From positions 1,426,001 through 1,490,000 of the forward strand of contig NZ_FQXB01000001.1 in the NCBI RefSeq assembly GCF_900129845.1: a stretch of 64,000 bases of DNA, written 5' to 3'. This DNA is from Cognatiyoonia sediminum. GTDB lineage: Bacteria; Pseudomonadota; Alphaproteobacteria; Rhodobacterales; Rhodobacteraceae. The first letter of the stretch is position 1, and every line of letters begins with the position of its first letter. The notes below the pieces were generated by a model that was not told where the DNA came from, ran no database searches, and worked only from the letters and a program-made list of their open reading frames with translations. The position numbers were made by a program, and so were the translations under genes. Below are positions 47,498 through 55,682 of this stretch, one piece after another.

Positions 47498-48205
47498 ATG
47501 AACGTCAAACCATACGGTCTTCTATGTCCGATTTCCCGTGCCAGCCAATTGCTGGAACCTAGATGGACTATTCCAATCCTGACTGAAATTTGGGCCGGAG
47601 CCACCAGGTTCAACACTTTGCGACGACGCCTTGGCAGCATCTCCCCCGGGGTTCTCTCCCGGCGACTTTCGGAGATGGAGCACAATGGTCTAGTTGAACG
47701 TGTCGAAGACAAAGCAACGGGTGCCGTGGACTATATCCGTACGCCGAAATCCGAAGCGTTGGAACCTGTCATCAAAGCGCTCGGGGTCTGGGCACAGCAG
47801 AACATTGAGGCAGAGGTTGCGCTTGCTGGAACACTTGCCTCACCTATGATGTGGAAGTGTCAAAGCGTGCTCCAGGTAGACGCTCTGCCTGACAAGCGAT
47901 CCGTGATCCGCTTTCATTTCAGGGATGAGCCAACGGACTACGACACTTTTTGGTTTCTGGCCCAACGAGGAACGCCTCCTGAACTTTGCGTCCACGATCC
48001 TGATCTGGATGTTGACCTATATGTTGAAACAACACTGGTCGCGATGGGCGGAATTATCATGGGGCGAACGACGTTGGCAAAAGAGACAGAACTGGGTTCC
48101 TTCTTTCTGAGTGGCGATCCACGACTGGCGCGGACATTTCAAAACTGGCTACCCCCAGCACCCTACGCGAAGGTTCCTGACATCCTCCCACTGCGACTGG
48201 AGTGA
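47498..48205 (+). CDS. HxlR-family regulator with C-terminal SCP2-like domain
   Basis: About 235 residues from ATG 47498 (MNVKPYGLLCPISRASQ), chosen because GAGGAG lies 7 bases upstream. Winged helix with LLEPRWTIPILTEIWAGATR and PGVLSRRLSEMEHNGLVERV; a CP motif at residue 10 sits where sensing cysteines occur in the family. The second half (about 115-235) resembles the sterol-carrier-like domain fused to some HxlR proteins and may bind a lipophilic ligand. Confidence 0.83.
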   Translation: MNVKPYGLLCPISRASQLLEPRWTIPILTEIWAGATRFNTLRRRLGSISPGVLSRRLSEMEHNGLVERVEDKATGAVDYIRTPKSEALEPVIKALGVWAQQNIEAEVALAGTLASPMMWKCQSVLQVDALPDKRSVIRFHFRDEPTDYDTFWFLAQRGTPPELCVHDPDLDVDLYVETTLVAMGGIIMGRTTLAKETELGSFFLSGDPRLARTFQNWLPPAPYAKVPDILPLRLE

Positions 48206-48608
48206 GAAAACCGGACGTTCGCTGAGCGCGCAGCATTTGGGAGGTCTGGGCTCCTTGCAGTCGTTCGCTGTGGCTCGAAATAACGAACGCTTAGCGGACG
48301 AAGTGCACTTGTGCGCTTTCAGCTTTCGTTGACGCAGAGAACCTTCGCGACCGCAGCGCTCAAATTCAAGCACTACCCTGTATTTCTCTTTAGCGGTCGT
48401 TTGAAGGAAAGTGTCTTAGGTATCCCAATCCCCCCATTATTGGGCGCGCAAAGGCCTTTATGAAACTTCTAGGCCTTCTGCCGTACCTCCCTAGCGAGAA
48501 TCCGATCTGCGTGCTTCGTATCAGCATCGAAAGCAGAGCCGTTGGTGCGAGGCGTATCTGCCGTGGATCGGCTAAGTGCAGGTCATAGGCAATCCCGGTC
48601 GGTGTTAA
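48206..48608. other. non-coding gap with degenerate repeat, copy 2
   Basis: 403 bases without a supportable gene. AGGTCTGGGCTC at 48242-48253, followed by TCGTTCGCTG, is related to the repeats at 46404 and 51412. Several short frames in the right part look like decayed coding DNA but I cannot name them. Confidence 0.4.
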
Positions 48609-48752
48609 CCCGGGGCGGGCCAGATAAATGACACGGTGGTTACGAAATCTCTGGCTGACATGGGCTATGATGGCCCGATCGGTATGGAGGCCTTTGCCAA
48701 GGGCGATGAAATCGCAGCACTTGAAGCTTGTTGGAGCGCATTCACGCTTTAG
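48609..48752 (+). pseudogene. sugar phosphate isomerase/epimerase, C-terminal fragment
   Basis: An open frame with no start of its own, preceded by an in-frame TAA at 48606, reads TKSLADMGYDGPIGMEAFAK and ends ...WSAFTL at TAG 48750-48752. The GYxGPxGxEAF pattern is the usual end of xylose-isomerase-like TIM-barrel epimerases (hydroxypyruvate isomerase/psicose epimerase group). About 220 upstream residues are gone. Its stop overlaps the end of the convergent LysR gene. Confidence 0.6.
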
Positions 48753-49645
48753 ATTGTCTTCGTGCGGCCGCGCGCAAAGTCAGCTGCGGTGTCGATAAAG
48801 CTTCGGACGGTCGCCGGCACGAAATTTTGCTTGGTATAGGCAAAGACCGCTCTGAATGGCGCGGTCTTGTACTGCGGCAAGACAGGAATCAGGTCCGGAT
48901 CACCCTGCAGATTGGGAAGATTGAAGCGTGGCAAAAGACCAATTCCCAAGCCCTGCTCAACGTAGTGCTTTAGGGTTTGAAGGTCGTCCACGTCCAGCCA
49001 GCCCGACGACTTCAAAGACAGGGTTTCACCTGCCGGGCCCATGAGGTCGATTTTGCTTTGCCGCGTGCGAAGCCAGATTAACCGATGCCGCTCCAGATCT
49101 TCGGGGCGGGTCGGAAGGGTGAACTGTGCCTGGTAAGCCGATCCAGCCCAGAGAGACAAAGAGCCGTTTGTGAACGTTCGAATAACAAGGCTTGCGTCGC
49201 TGAGCTCACCGATACGTATGGCGAGATCAACTTGTTCCGAGACCAAATCGACAAAGCTGTTTGTCACGCGAAGGTCGACGTGAACATCCGGATAGCGCTT
49301 GAGATAGGTGTCGATAATCGGAGCCAATGCGATCTGTGCAATATCGGGTGGGGCGGTCATGCGCAGGGTTCCCTGTGGCTCTGACCTATTCTGTTGCAGC
49401 GCGGCACTGGCCTGTTCGATCGTTTGAAGCGCGGGTGCACAACTGCGGTAGTATGCGTCCCCGGCCTCAGTCAGGCTTTGCTTGCGCGTCGTGCGTCGCA
49501 AAAGCGAGACGCCAAGCTGCTCTTCGAGACGCGATACCTTCGCGCTGACGGTCGTGGTTGGCATGCCGAGTTTGCGTGCTGCGCCCGCAAAGCTTTTGGC
49601 CTCAACAACTGCCACGAAAACATCCAGCCCATCGAGCTTGTTCAT
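48749..49645 (-). CDS. LysR-family transcriptional regulator
   Basis: 298 residues. N-terminal HTH: MNKLDGLDVFVAVVEAKSFA, LGMPTTTVSAKVSRLEEQLG and RTTRKQSLTEAGDAYY; the C-terminal PBP-like domain begins GTLRMTAPPDIAQ. Divergent from the DoxX-dioxygenase pair, which is the likely target, with a palindrome at 49660-49673 just before its start codon. Confidence 0.9.
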   Translation of the reverse strand: MNKLDGLDVFVAVVEAKSFAGAARKLGMPTTTVSAKVSRLEEQLGVSLLRRTTRKQSLTEAGDAYYRSCAPALQTIEQASAALQQNRSEPQGTLRMTAPPDIAQIALAPIIDTYLKRYPDVHVDLRVTNSFVDLVSEQVDLAIRIGELSDASLVIRTFTNGSLSLWAGSAYQAQFTLPTRPEDLERHRLIWLRTRQSKIDLMGPAGETLSLKSSGWLDVDDLQTLKHYVEQGLGIGLLPRFNLPNLQGDPDLIPVLPQYKTAPFRAVFAYTKQNFVPATVRSFIDTAADFARGRTKTI

Positions 49646-49659
49646 GCGATCTCCAATTG

Positions 49660-49673
49660 TCCCGTATATGGGA
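49660..49673. promoter_or_regulatory. palindrome between LysR gene and doxX
   Basis: TCCCGTATATGGGA, a near-perfect 14-bp palindrome 15 bases upstream of the LysR start and 89 bases before the DoxX gene. TCCC recurs at 49690. LysR proteins usually bind such a site in divergent promoters. Candidate only. Confidence 0.4.
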
Positions 49674-49761
49674 TAGTGAAAACATAAAATCCCAAATAGT
49701 CGAGATAAGGCTCACTGTCTATGTTTGCGAACATCTGAAAACAGGACAGTAGAGGTTCCCA

Positions 49762-50154
49762 ATGTCCAAGAAAACAATGGCCCTTTGGGGCGCACAAGTT
49801 CTTCTGGCGGCCGTTTTCGCGCTGGCCGGCTTCATGAAAGCAACGCAGCCAATCCCTGACCTGGCGGCTATGATGGGATGGCCCGGTGAGGTGCCCGTCG
49901 CGCTCGTTCGTTTCATCGGCGCTGCCGAACTTGCAGCGGCTGCAGGCCTGATCCTACCCGTCCTGACGGGTATCATGCCACGCCTGACCGCGTTGGCTGC
50001 GCTCGGCCTCGCAACAATCCAGGTGCTGGCCATGGGCCTGCATATCTACCGTGGTGAACTCGAGGTGCTGCCGGTTAATGCCGTGCTGCTGGCCTTGGCC
50101 GTGTACGTCATCCTGGGACGTCGCACCTCGCGGTCCGTGCCCGCTACCGCCTGA
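49762..50154 (+). CDS. DoxX family membrane protein
   Basis: 130 residues with four membrane helices; LLAAVFALAGFMKATQP and VRFIGAAELAAAAGLILP are the DoxX signature segments. Preceded by AGAGGTTCCC. It is 9 bases upstream of an extradiol dioxygenase gene, the same pairing as CatD-CatE in Bacillus, where DoxX and a dioxygenase protect against catechols and quinones. Confidence 0.87.
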   Translation: MSKKTMALWGAQVLLAAVFALAGFMKATQPIPDLAAMMGWPGEVPVALVRFIGAAELAAAAGLILPVLTGIMPRLTALAALGLATIQVLAMGLHIYRGELEVLPVNAVLLALAVYVILGRRTSRSVPATA

Positions 50155-50163
50155 GGTGACACA

Positions 50164-50958
50164 ATGACCAAAATGCCAACCTTCTATATCTCGCACGGCG
50201 GAGGCCCATGGCCATGGGTGCCGCAGTTACGCGCGATTTTCAAAAACCTGGAAGCGTCCTTTGTGCAAATGGAGGAGGACCTACCCGAGCGGCCCAAAGC
50301 CGTTGTGATGATCTCTGGTCATTGGGAAGCCGATCAAGTGCGGGTCATGTCGTCAGACGCGCCAACGATGGAATACGACTATTCCGGCTTTCCGCCCGAA
50401 ACCTACCAGATCAGGTACGGTGCGCCCGGCGATCCGGCCTTGGCGGAACGGATCATCGGGCTGTTGGCCGGGGCGGGGATCTCTGCCACGCCAGACCCCA
50501 AACAGGGCTATGATCACGGGACCTTTGTGCCAATGCAGATCATGTACCCGGATGCGGATGTGCCGCTGATCCAGGTGTCCATGCTGAGCTCCTATGATCC
50601 TGCAAAGCATTTCGAGATCGGCCGTGCGCTTGCGCCGTTGCGCGACGAGGGCGTTCTGATCATCGGTTCGGGCCTGAGCTACCACAACATGTCAAAGATG
50701 AACCCGGCGGCAAAAGTGCCCTCGGCCGGATTTGACGCGTGGCTGGGTGAGACGCTGGCCAAGGCACCGGAGGCCCGAACAGCGGACCTGCTGAACTGGG
50801 AAAGCGCGCCCCATGCCCGCGAATGCCATGTCAAGGAAGACCATTGGGTGCCGATCTATGTCGCCGTTGGCGCAGCAGAGCAGGCAACAGCAACCCTTGT
50901 CTACCACGAAACCGATCTTTTGGGCGGCATAACCGCGTCGAGTTATCGGTTTGACTAA
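50164..50958 (+). CDS. class III extradiol ring-cleavage dioxygenase (DODA/YgiD type)
   Basis: 264 residues. The metal-site histidines of the DODA/LigB-like family are visible: YISHGGGPW near 10-18, MISGHWEAD near 55, YDHGTFVPM near 118 and SGLSYHNMSKM near 170. Cleaves catecholic rings by family; the natural substrate is unknown. Forms a two-gene unit with doxX. Confidence 0.86.
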   Translation: MTKMPTFYISHGGGPWPWVPQLRAIFKNLEASFVQMEEDLPERPKAVVMISGHWEADQVRVMSSDAPTMEYDYSGFPPETYQIRYGAPGDPALAERIIGLLAGAGISATPDPKQGYDHGTFVPMQIMYPDADVPLIQVSMLSSYDPAKHFEIGRALAPLRDEGVLIIGSGLSYHNMSKMNPAAKVPSAGFDAWLGETLAKAPEARTADLLNWESAPHARECHVKEDHWVPIYVAVGAAEQATATLVYHETDLLGGITASSYRFD

Positions 50959-50991
50959 CAGGAACAGGGACAAAAAACGCTGAAAGCCCTC

Positions 50992-51111
50992 ATGAGAAAA
51001 CCTCATTGGCTTTGGTTGCTTTTGTCCTTACCCGCGCTTGCCTTTGCGATGAACGGGGCAACGCAAGATGTTCAAGGCGATCTCGAGTTCATCATGCCGA
51101 CGATGGGTTGA
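50992..51111 (+). pseudogene. ferric reductase-like / YedZ-type membrane protein, N-terminal fragment
   Basis: 39 codons from ATG 50992: RKPHWLWLLLSLPALAF, then DLEFIMPTMG and a TGA at 51109. The WLW...ALPAL helix and the later PTG-like step resemble the start of YedZ/ferric-reductase-like heme proteins, which normally continue for about 160 more residues. Possibly co-transcribed with the dioxygenase, since it lies 33 bases downstream. Short, so the assignment is weak. Confidence 0.4.
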
Positions 51112-51118
51112 CAGAATT

Positions 51119-51138
51119 GACGGGGCCTCAGCCCCGTC
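51119..51138 (+). terminator. hairpin after the dioxygenase operon
   Basis: GACGGGGC-CTCA-GCCCCGTC is a perfect 8-bp stem with a 4-base loop, followed by ATTCTCC. Likely terminator of the doxX-dioxygenase transcript, just after the membrane-protein fragment. Confidence 0.6.
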
Positions 51139-51834
51139 ATTCTCCCCGAGGCATGCGTTATTGACTGCGGTCGTTTCTGAACGATGATGCGTCCCTCGTT
51201 CCCGGCTTTACGATTTGTTGTGACGGCTGGGAGTTGGACTCTTGGCATCATGTGCCCTCTGATCCTCCCTCCGGAACCAAGCATCAACACAGTGCCGACG
51301 ATGACATCATAGCATCTGATCGAATGGCCGCTTTACCTGCTGAAGGGCAGCATCAGATTTATTGCTCCCACAGCATTCTCTGTGCTGCGAGCGCACGCAG
51401 AGAAGAAATCGAATTCACAGGTTGGGCTCGGAGCCGTCGTTGGATCGATCGCAGCATGTGCGCCGGTCAGGCAACGCCTTTACGGCAAGGCCGGCCCGAA
51501 GTTGCCTTTCGTCTCGCTAACAAGTTGCGGCGGCCGTAGTCCACATAGCTGACATTCGCCGCGGCCGCAAAATTTAACAAAGCTTAGACGCACGGATCAC
51601 GGACAATCCTACTGTCGCCTGATGTCTGCAACTTTTGCCGAGTCTTAGAAACTGTCATGACTTGGTGCCGAGATCCGACTTCAGCCAGGAGTGTATGCTG
51701 GTCTTTTCTTGAAAGCAAAGCTGCCATTCAATGCAGCACCCCAATATCCGTTCGAGCCTGGACACGCCTATATGCGCTGTGAGAAATTCGCCAGGCTCCG
51801 AGTGGGTGTGATGCCTTAAGACTAAGCTAGATCG
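51139..51834. other. non-coding region with degenerate repeat, copy 3, bordering the phn genes
   Basis: About 700 bases without a recognisable gene. AATTCACAGGTTGGGCTC at 51412-51429 repeats 46404-46421 exactly. A 41-codon frame at 51187-51312 has no family match. The region ends at the phnM stop at 51835 and forms the right border of the accessory segment. Confidence 0.5.
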
Positions 51835-53031
51835 TCAAGCAACCTGCTTGCCTTGGCTCCAAGCACCGCAAAGTACAGGTGCTTTGCTGGTCTTGCGAAC
51901 ACGGAGTACATCGCCGCGCTGGCCGATGTCTAGGCGTCCGCGATCGCGTAGGCCAGCGGCGGTCGCAGGATTGCAGGTGACCGTCGCAACCGCGCGCGGC
52001 AAGTCGGACCATAATTCAGCCAAATAGAAAGCGGACAACAGCAGAGCAGACGGCACATAGTCCGACGAAACGATATCGAGTAAATCAGCCTTAGCGAGTT
52101 CTTCCGCTGCAACGTTTCCAGAATGTGACCCCCCGCGGATCAGATTAGGAGCACCCATCATAACCGCGATCCCTTGTTCGCGGCAGGCTTTCGCGGCTTC
52201 GAAGGTTGTCGGGAATTCCGCAAATCCAACTCCATTGGCCGACGAAGTCACGACTTGCTCTGCTGTTGTATCATCGTGACTGGCCAAAACCGCCCCCAGT
52301 CGGCGGGCTTCCTTCACTGCACCTGCCTCATGAGCAGCGCCGAATTTCTTTTGTAAGGCCAAAAGGTTCTCGACATGTTCAGCAAACTCCGCCTCGTTCA
52401 TTCCGCGTTTTTTAGCAACGTAGGTTCTAAGTGCGGTGAGGTCGCGGAACTGCCGTTGACCTGGTGTGTGGTCCATGAGGCTCACGATGCCCACACGGTC
52501 ATCCGCGCTGAATGCCGCAAGCTCGTCCATTAGGGTTTCGGAACAAATCTCGGCCCGCAGATGCAGGAAATGGCTGATCTTGAACAGACCTTCTGCACGC
52601 GCAGCCAAAAGTTCATCCGCAAGTTTGCGAGCATAATCAACATAACGCCCCTTTTTGCCGCTATGGATGGAGCCAACGCGCATTGCATCAAATACTGTGG
52701 TGATGCCTGTTGATGCTAGTTCCGCGTCATGCGCAATCAAAGCAGGTAGATGAGGCCAATCAACCTCTGGCCGCGGTTCGATATGGCGCTCGACATTATC
52801 GGTGTGCAGTTCAACCAATCCGGGCAGCACGAAATCGCCCTGACAATCCGTTGCCCCCTCAGGAACGTGGTCACCTTCAGAAATTTCGGTGATGACACCT
52901 TGTTCGATGGTGACTGATCCCTTTAGGACCTGATCAGGCAGGATAAGCTGGGCATTTGCCAGCCAAAGGTCGCTTGTCGCACCGTTGTCATATGTCTTTG
53001 TAAAAGAGGCCGCAGAAAAAGGGGAATTCAT
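51835..53031 (-). CDS. phnM: alpha-D-ribose 1-methylphosphonate 5-triphosphate diphosphatase
   Basis: 398 residues, amidohydrolase family. VLPGLVELHTDNVERHIEPRP near 72 (the HTDNVE metal motif of PhnM), LMDHTPGQRQF near 190 and VLASHDDTTAEQV near 255. Removes pyrophosphate from the triphosphate formed by PhnGHIL. The first 21 residues before LWLANAQLILP are not typical, but no better start is present. Its start codon shares 2 bases with that of the divergent DUF1045 gene, so it must be transcribed separately from phnN. Confidence 0.93.
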   Translation of the reverse strand: MNSPFSAASFTKTYDNGATSDLWLANAQLILPDQVLKGSVTIEQGVITEISEGDHVPEGATDCQGDFVLPGLVELHTDNVERHIEPRPEVDWPHLPALIAHDAELASTGITTVFDAMRVGSIHSGKKGRYVDYARKLADELLAARAEGLFKISHFLHLRAEICSETLMDELAAFSADDRVGIVSLMDHTPGQRQFRDLTALRTYVAKKRGMNEAEFAEHVENLLALQKKFGAAHEAGAVKEARRLGAVLASHDDTTAEQVVTSSANGVGFAEFPTTFEAAKACREQGIAVMMGAPNLIRGGSHSGNVAAEELAKADLLDIVSSDYVPSALLLSAFYLAELWSDLPRAVATVTCNPATAAGLRDRGRLDIGQRGDVLRVRKTSKAPVLCGAWSQGKQVA

Positions 53032-53701
53032 GTCATACTCTCGATTTCCGATCTATTTTATCCCACCCGAAGGCCCCTTGGCCGATTTCGGCGCGGCGTG
53101 GCTGGGGTGGAACGTTGTGACGGGTCGTGTGGCCGCTCAGCCGGAGGTATCCGGTTTGCGTGACATCACGATGACACCGATGAAGTACGGGTTTCATGGC
53201 ACCTTGAAGCCGCCGTTTAGGTTGGCTGACGGTATGTCTGTTGAGGCCCTTGAGACTGCCGTTGGGGAACTGGCCGCGTCTTTGAAACCTGCCGCTTGTG
53301 ATAGATTGGCGCTCACCACATTGGGTGGATTCCTCGCTTTGACGCCGCAAGGCGACGCAACCGGGTTGCGGCGCATAGCTGACGCCTGTGTTCGCGACTT
53401 GGACAGGTTCCGCGCCCCTGCGCCAGACGCTGAGCTTGCGCGCCGCCGGCAAGCAGGATTGACGGACCGGCAAGAGGCACTGCTGACGCAATGGGGCTAT
53501 CCCTACGTGATGGAGGAGTTCCGCTTTCATCTGACACTGTCCGGACGTCTGCCCACCGCGGACATCGCCCACTGGTCTGCTGTGGTCGAACAGCACCTGC
53601 CGCCCATAACAACACCGTTCCCCATCGATCAAATCGCGCTTTGTGGAGAGCGGTCGGACGGTCGGTTTGAACTGATCCAACGCTACGCCCTCACCGGTTG
53701 A
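53030..53701 (+). CDS. DUF1045 / TIGR03223 phosphonate-associated 2H phosphoesterase-like protein
   Basis: 223 residues from ATG 53030 (MSYSRFPIYFIPPEGP), with GGGGA 5 bases upstream. Two HxT motifs, GFHGTLKPPF near 50 and RFHLTLSGRL near 168, are the signature of 2H phosphoesterases acting on cyclic phosphates. It is on the plus strand between phnM and phnN, overlapping the phnM start by 2 bases and the phnN end by 19. Since no phnP is seen, it may open the cyclic ribose phosphate made by C-P lyase; this is a hypothesis. Confidence 0.85.
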   Translation: MSYSRFPIYFIPPEGPLADFGAAWLGWNVVTGRVAAQPEVSGLRDITMTPMKYGFHGTLKPPFRLADGMSVEALETAVGELAASLKPAACDRLALTTLGGFLALTPQGDATGLRRIADACVRDLDRFRAPAPDAELARRRQAGLTDRQEALLTQWGYPYVMEEFRFHLTLSGRLPTADIAHWSAVVEQHLPPITTPFPIDQIALCGERSDGRFELIQRYALTG

Positions 53702-54225
53702 ATGAGTGCCGCGGCCCGGGCAACTGTCTGGTTCAAAGGTCCATCGTTTGAAACTTCGACAGTGTCTAAGCCATCTGGCAAGCACTTCTGCGCGACAGAA
53801 ATGCGTTGGGCTATCTCTTCTTCAGATTCACGGCCACGCGCAGTCAGCCGTTTTGCTAAAGTTTCCGGTGAGGCGGTGATATTGAGAACCAGAAAATTCG
53901 GGAAGATGGAGGCCCCTTCAGAAAGGGCTTTGCGAGAAAAGTTAACGAGACAATCCGTTCCCTTGGTCAATTGGTACTTCACGGTGATCGGAATGCCGTA
54001 CCGTAGACTATGGCCCCCCCAATGCAGCGCAAATGCTCCGCTTTGGACCATCGTATCGAATTCCTCAGGCGAAACAGCGTCGTAGTCTTCGCCGCCGAGG
54101 CCTGGTTCGCGAGTGATGACACGCCGAACGACATGAAGATCGGGCATAAGGCTTTTCAGCCCAGACATAACGCTGTCTTTGCCAACGCCGGATGGACCGA
54201 CCACGGCGATGACCCGGCCGGTCAT
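53683..54225 (-). CDS. phnN: ribose 1,5-bisphosphokinase
   Basis: About 180 residues from ATG 54225 (MTGRVIAVVGPSGVGKDSV), overlapping the phnL stop (ATGA). P-loop GPSGVGKDS at about 9-17, then RRVITREPGLGGEDYDAV, guanylate-kinase-like. Phosphorylates ribose 1,5-bisphosphate to PRPP, the last step of C-P lyase ribose recycling. Its 3' end overlaps the convergent DUF1045 gene. Confidence 0.92.
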   Translation of the reverse strand: MTGRVIAVVGPSGVGKDSVMSGLKSLMPDLHVVRRVITREPGLGGEDYDAVSPEEFDTMVQSGAFALHWGGHSLRYGIPITVKYQLTKGTDCLVNFSRKALSEGASIFPNFLVLNITASPETLAKRLTARGRESEEEIAQRISVAQKCLPDGLDTVEVSNDGPLNQTVARAAALIQPVRA

Positions 54226-54908
54226 CACGCTGCCATCTTCGGGGTGAAAGCACTGACATCTATTTCTCGATCGCATACACGGTCCCGCGCAGCTTCATCG
54301 TGGAAGATGCCGATGATCGCAGCACCCCGCGCCTTTGCCTCTTCAATGAGGGAGAGAACGACCTCTCGGTTCGCCGCGTCGAGACTAGCAGTCGGTTCGT
54401 CTAGCAACATCGCTGGGTATTCATGGGCAAACCCGCGAGCGATATTAACTCGCTGCTGTTCTCCGCCAGAGAATGTGGTGGGCGAGAGCGACCAAAGACG
54501 TTCCGGGATGTTGAGTTGCGACAGCAGTTTCTTTGCCCTGGCTTCGGCGTCTTTAACCGACACACCAACCGCACGCATCGGCTCTGCAACGACCTCCATG
54601 GTTGGAACGCGTGGGACAACACGCAGGAACTGACTGACATAGCCGAGCACCTCGCGACGCAAGGCAATCACTTCACGCGGTTCGGCTTGAACCAAATCGA
54701 CACCACCAATGCGGATTTCACCGGCTTGGGTCAGATAGTTGCCGTAAATCATCCGCATCAGCGTTGATTTGCCAGCACCGGAGGCCCCCGTCAGCGCCAC
54801 GCATTCACCTTTCGCGACCGAAAGGGAGACATCGTTGATCACTTCGATGACAGCACTGCCCTGATTGTGCAGCGTAAAGGTTTTTGAGACGTCTTTAAGT
54901 TCAATCAT
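54225..54908 (-). CDS. phnL: C-P lyase ABC-type ATPase subunit PhnL
   Basis: 227 residues. Walker A LTGASGAGKSTLMRMIYGNY near 39-58, signature FSGGEQQRVNIARGF near 147 and Walker B AMLLDEPTASLD. Works with PhnGHI in attaching the phosphonate to ribose triphosphate; not a transporter ATPase. Follows phnK in the operon by 3 bases. Confidence 0.94.
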   Translation of the reverse strand: MIELKDVSKTFTLHNQGSAVIEVINDVSLSVAKGECVALTGASGAGKSTLMRMIYGNYLTQAGEIRIGGVDLVQAEPREVIALRREVLGYVSQFLRVVPRVPTMEVVAEPMRAVGVSVKDAEARAKKLLSQLNIPERLWSLSPTTFSGGEQQRVNIARGFAHEYPAMLLDEPTASLDAANREVVLSLIEEAKARGAAIIGIFHDEAARDRVCDREIDVSAFTPKMAA

Positions 54909-54911
54909 GGC

Positions 54912-55682
54912 TCATACCTGCAAAACGGAGCTGACGAGGAGTTGGCTGTAGGCGTGCTGCGGATCATCCAGCACTTGATCGGTTAAACCGGCCTCAACCA
55001 CGCGACCGGATTTCATCACCATCAACCGGTCGGCCAGTAGTCTAACAACTGCGAGGTCATGGGTTACGATGATGGCAGACAGACCCAAATCGCGCACTAG
55101 ACCTCGCAGCAGATCAAGCAGTCTTGCTTGAACCGAAACATCCAACCCGCCAGTGGGTTCATCCATGAAAACCAAACGCGGCCCAGTCACTAGATTTCGA
55201 GCAATTTGCAGACGCTGCTGCATCCCGCCGGAGAAAGTGGTGGGGCGATCATCAACACGTTCGGCATCAATTTCGACGCGTTGCAACCAATCGGTCGCTT
55301 TGTCGCGAATGTCGCCATAGTGGCGCTCGCCCACCGCCATTAGTCGCTCGCCGACGTTCCCTCCTGCGCTGACACCCATACGCAAACCGTCGCGCGCATG
55401 CTGATGGACAAATGCCCAATCGGTACGACCCAGCATCCGCCGCTCTGGCTCTGACATAGTGACGGTGTCTCTTGGCCCATCTGTGCGGGTATCAAAAACA
55501 ACTTGGCCGGAGTCGGGCGCAAGATGACCAGCCATACAGTTCAACAATGTGGACTTGCCGGAACCAGATTCACCTACAATCCCCATGACTTCTCCGGGGT
55601 AAAGGTCAAACGACACATCGGCACAGCCAATATGCCGACCATAGTGTTTTGTTACACCCTGAACGGACAAAAGCGGTGTCAT
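54912..55682 (-). CDS. phnK: C-P lyase ABC-type ATPase subunit PhnK
   Basis: 256 residues. Walker A GIVGESGSGKSTLLNCMAGH near 34-53, signature TFSGGMQQRLQIARNLV, Walker B LVFMDEPTGGLD, and the GRTDWAFVHQHARDGLRMGV stretch specific to PhnK. Binds the PhnGHIJ core complex. Overlaps the phnJ stop by 4 bases. Confidence 0.94.
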   Translation of the reverse strand: MTPLLSVQGVTKHYGRHIGCADVSFDLYPGEVMGIVGESGSGKSTLLNCMAGHLAPDSGQVVFDTRTDGPRDTVTMSEPERRMLGRTDWAFVHQHARDGLRMGVSAGGNVGERLMAVGERHYGDIRDKATDWLQRVEIDAERVDDRPTTFSGGMQQRLQIARNLVTGPRLVFMDEPTGGLDVSVQARLLDLLRGLVRDLGLSAIIVTHDLAVVRLLADRLMVMKSGRVVEAGLTDQVLDDPQHAYSQLLVSSVLQV

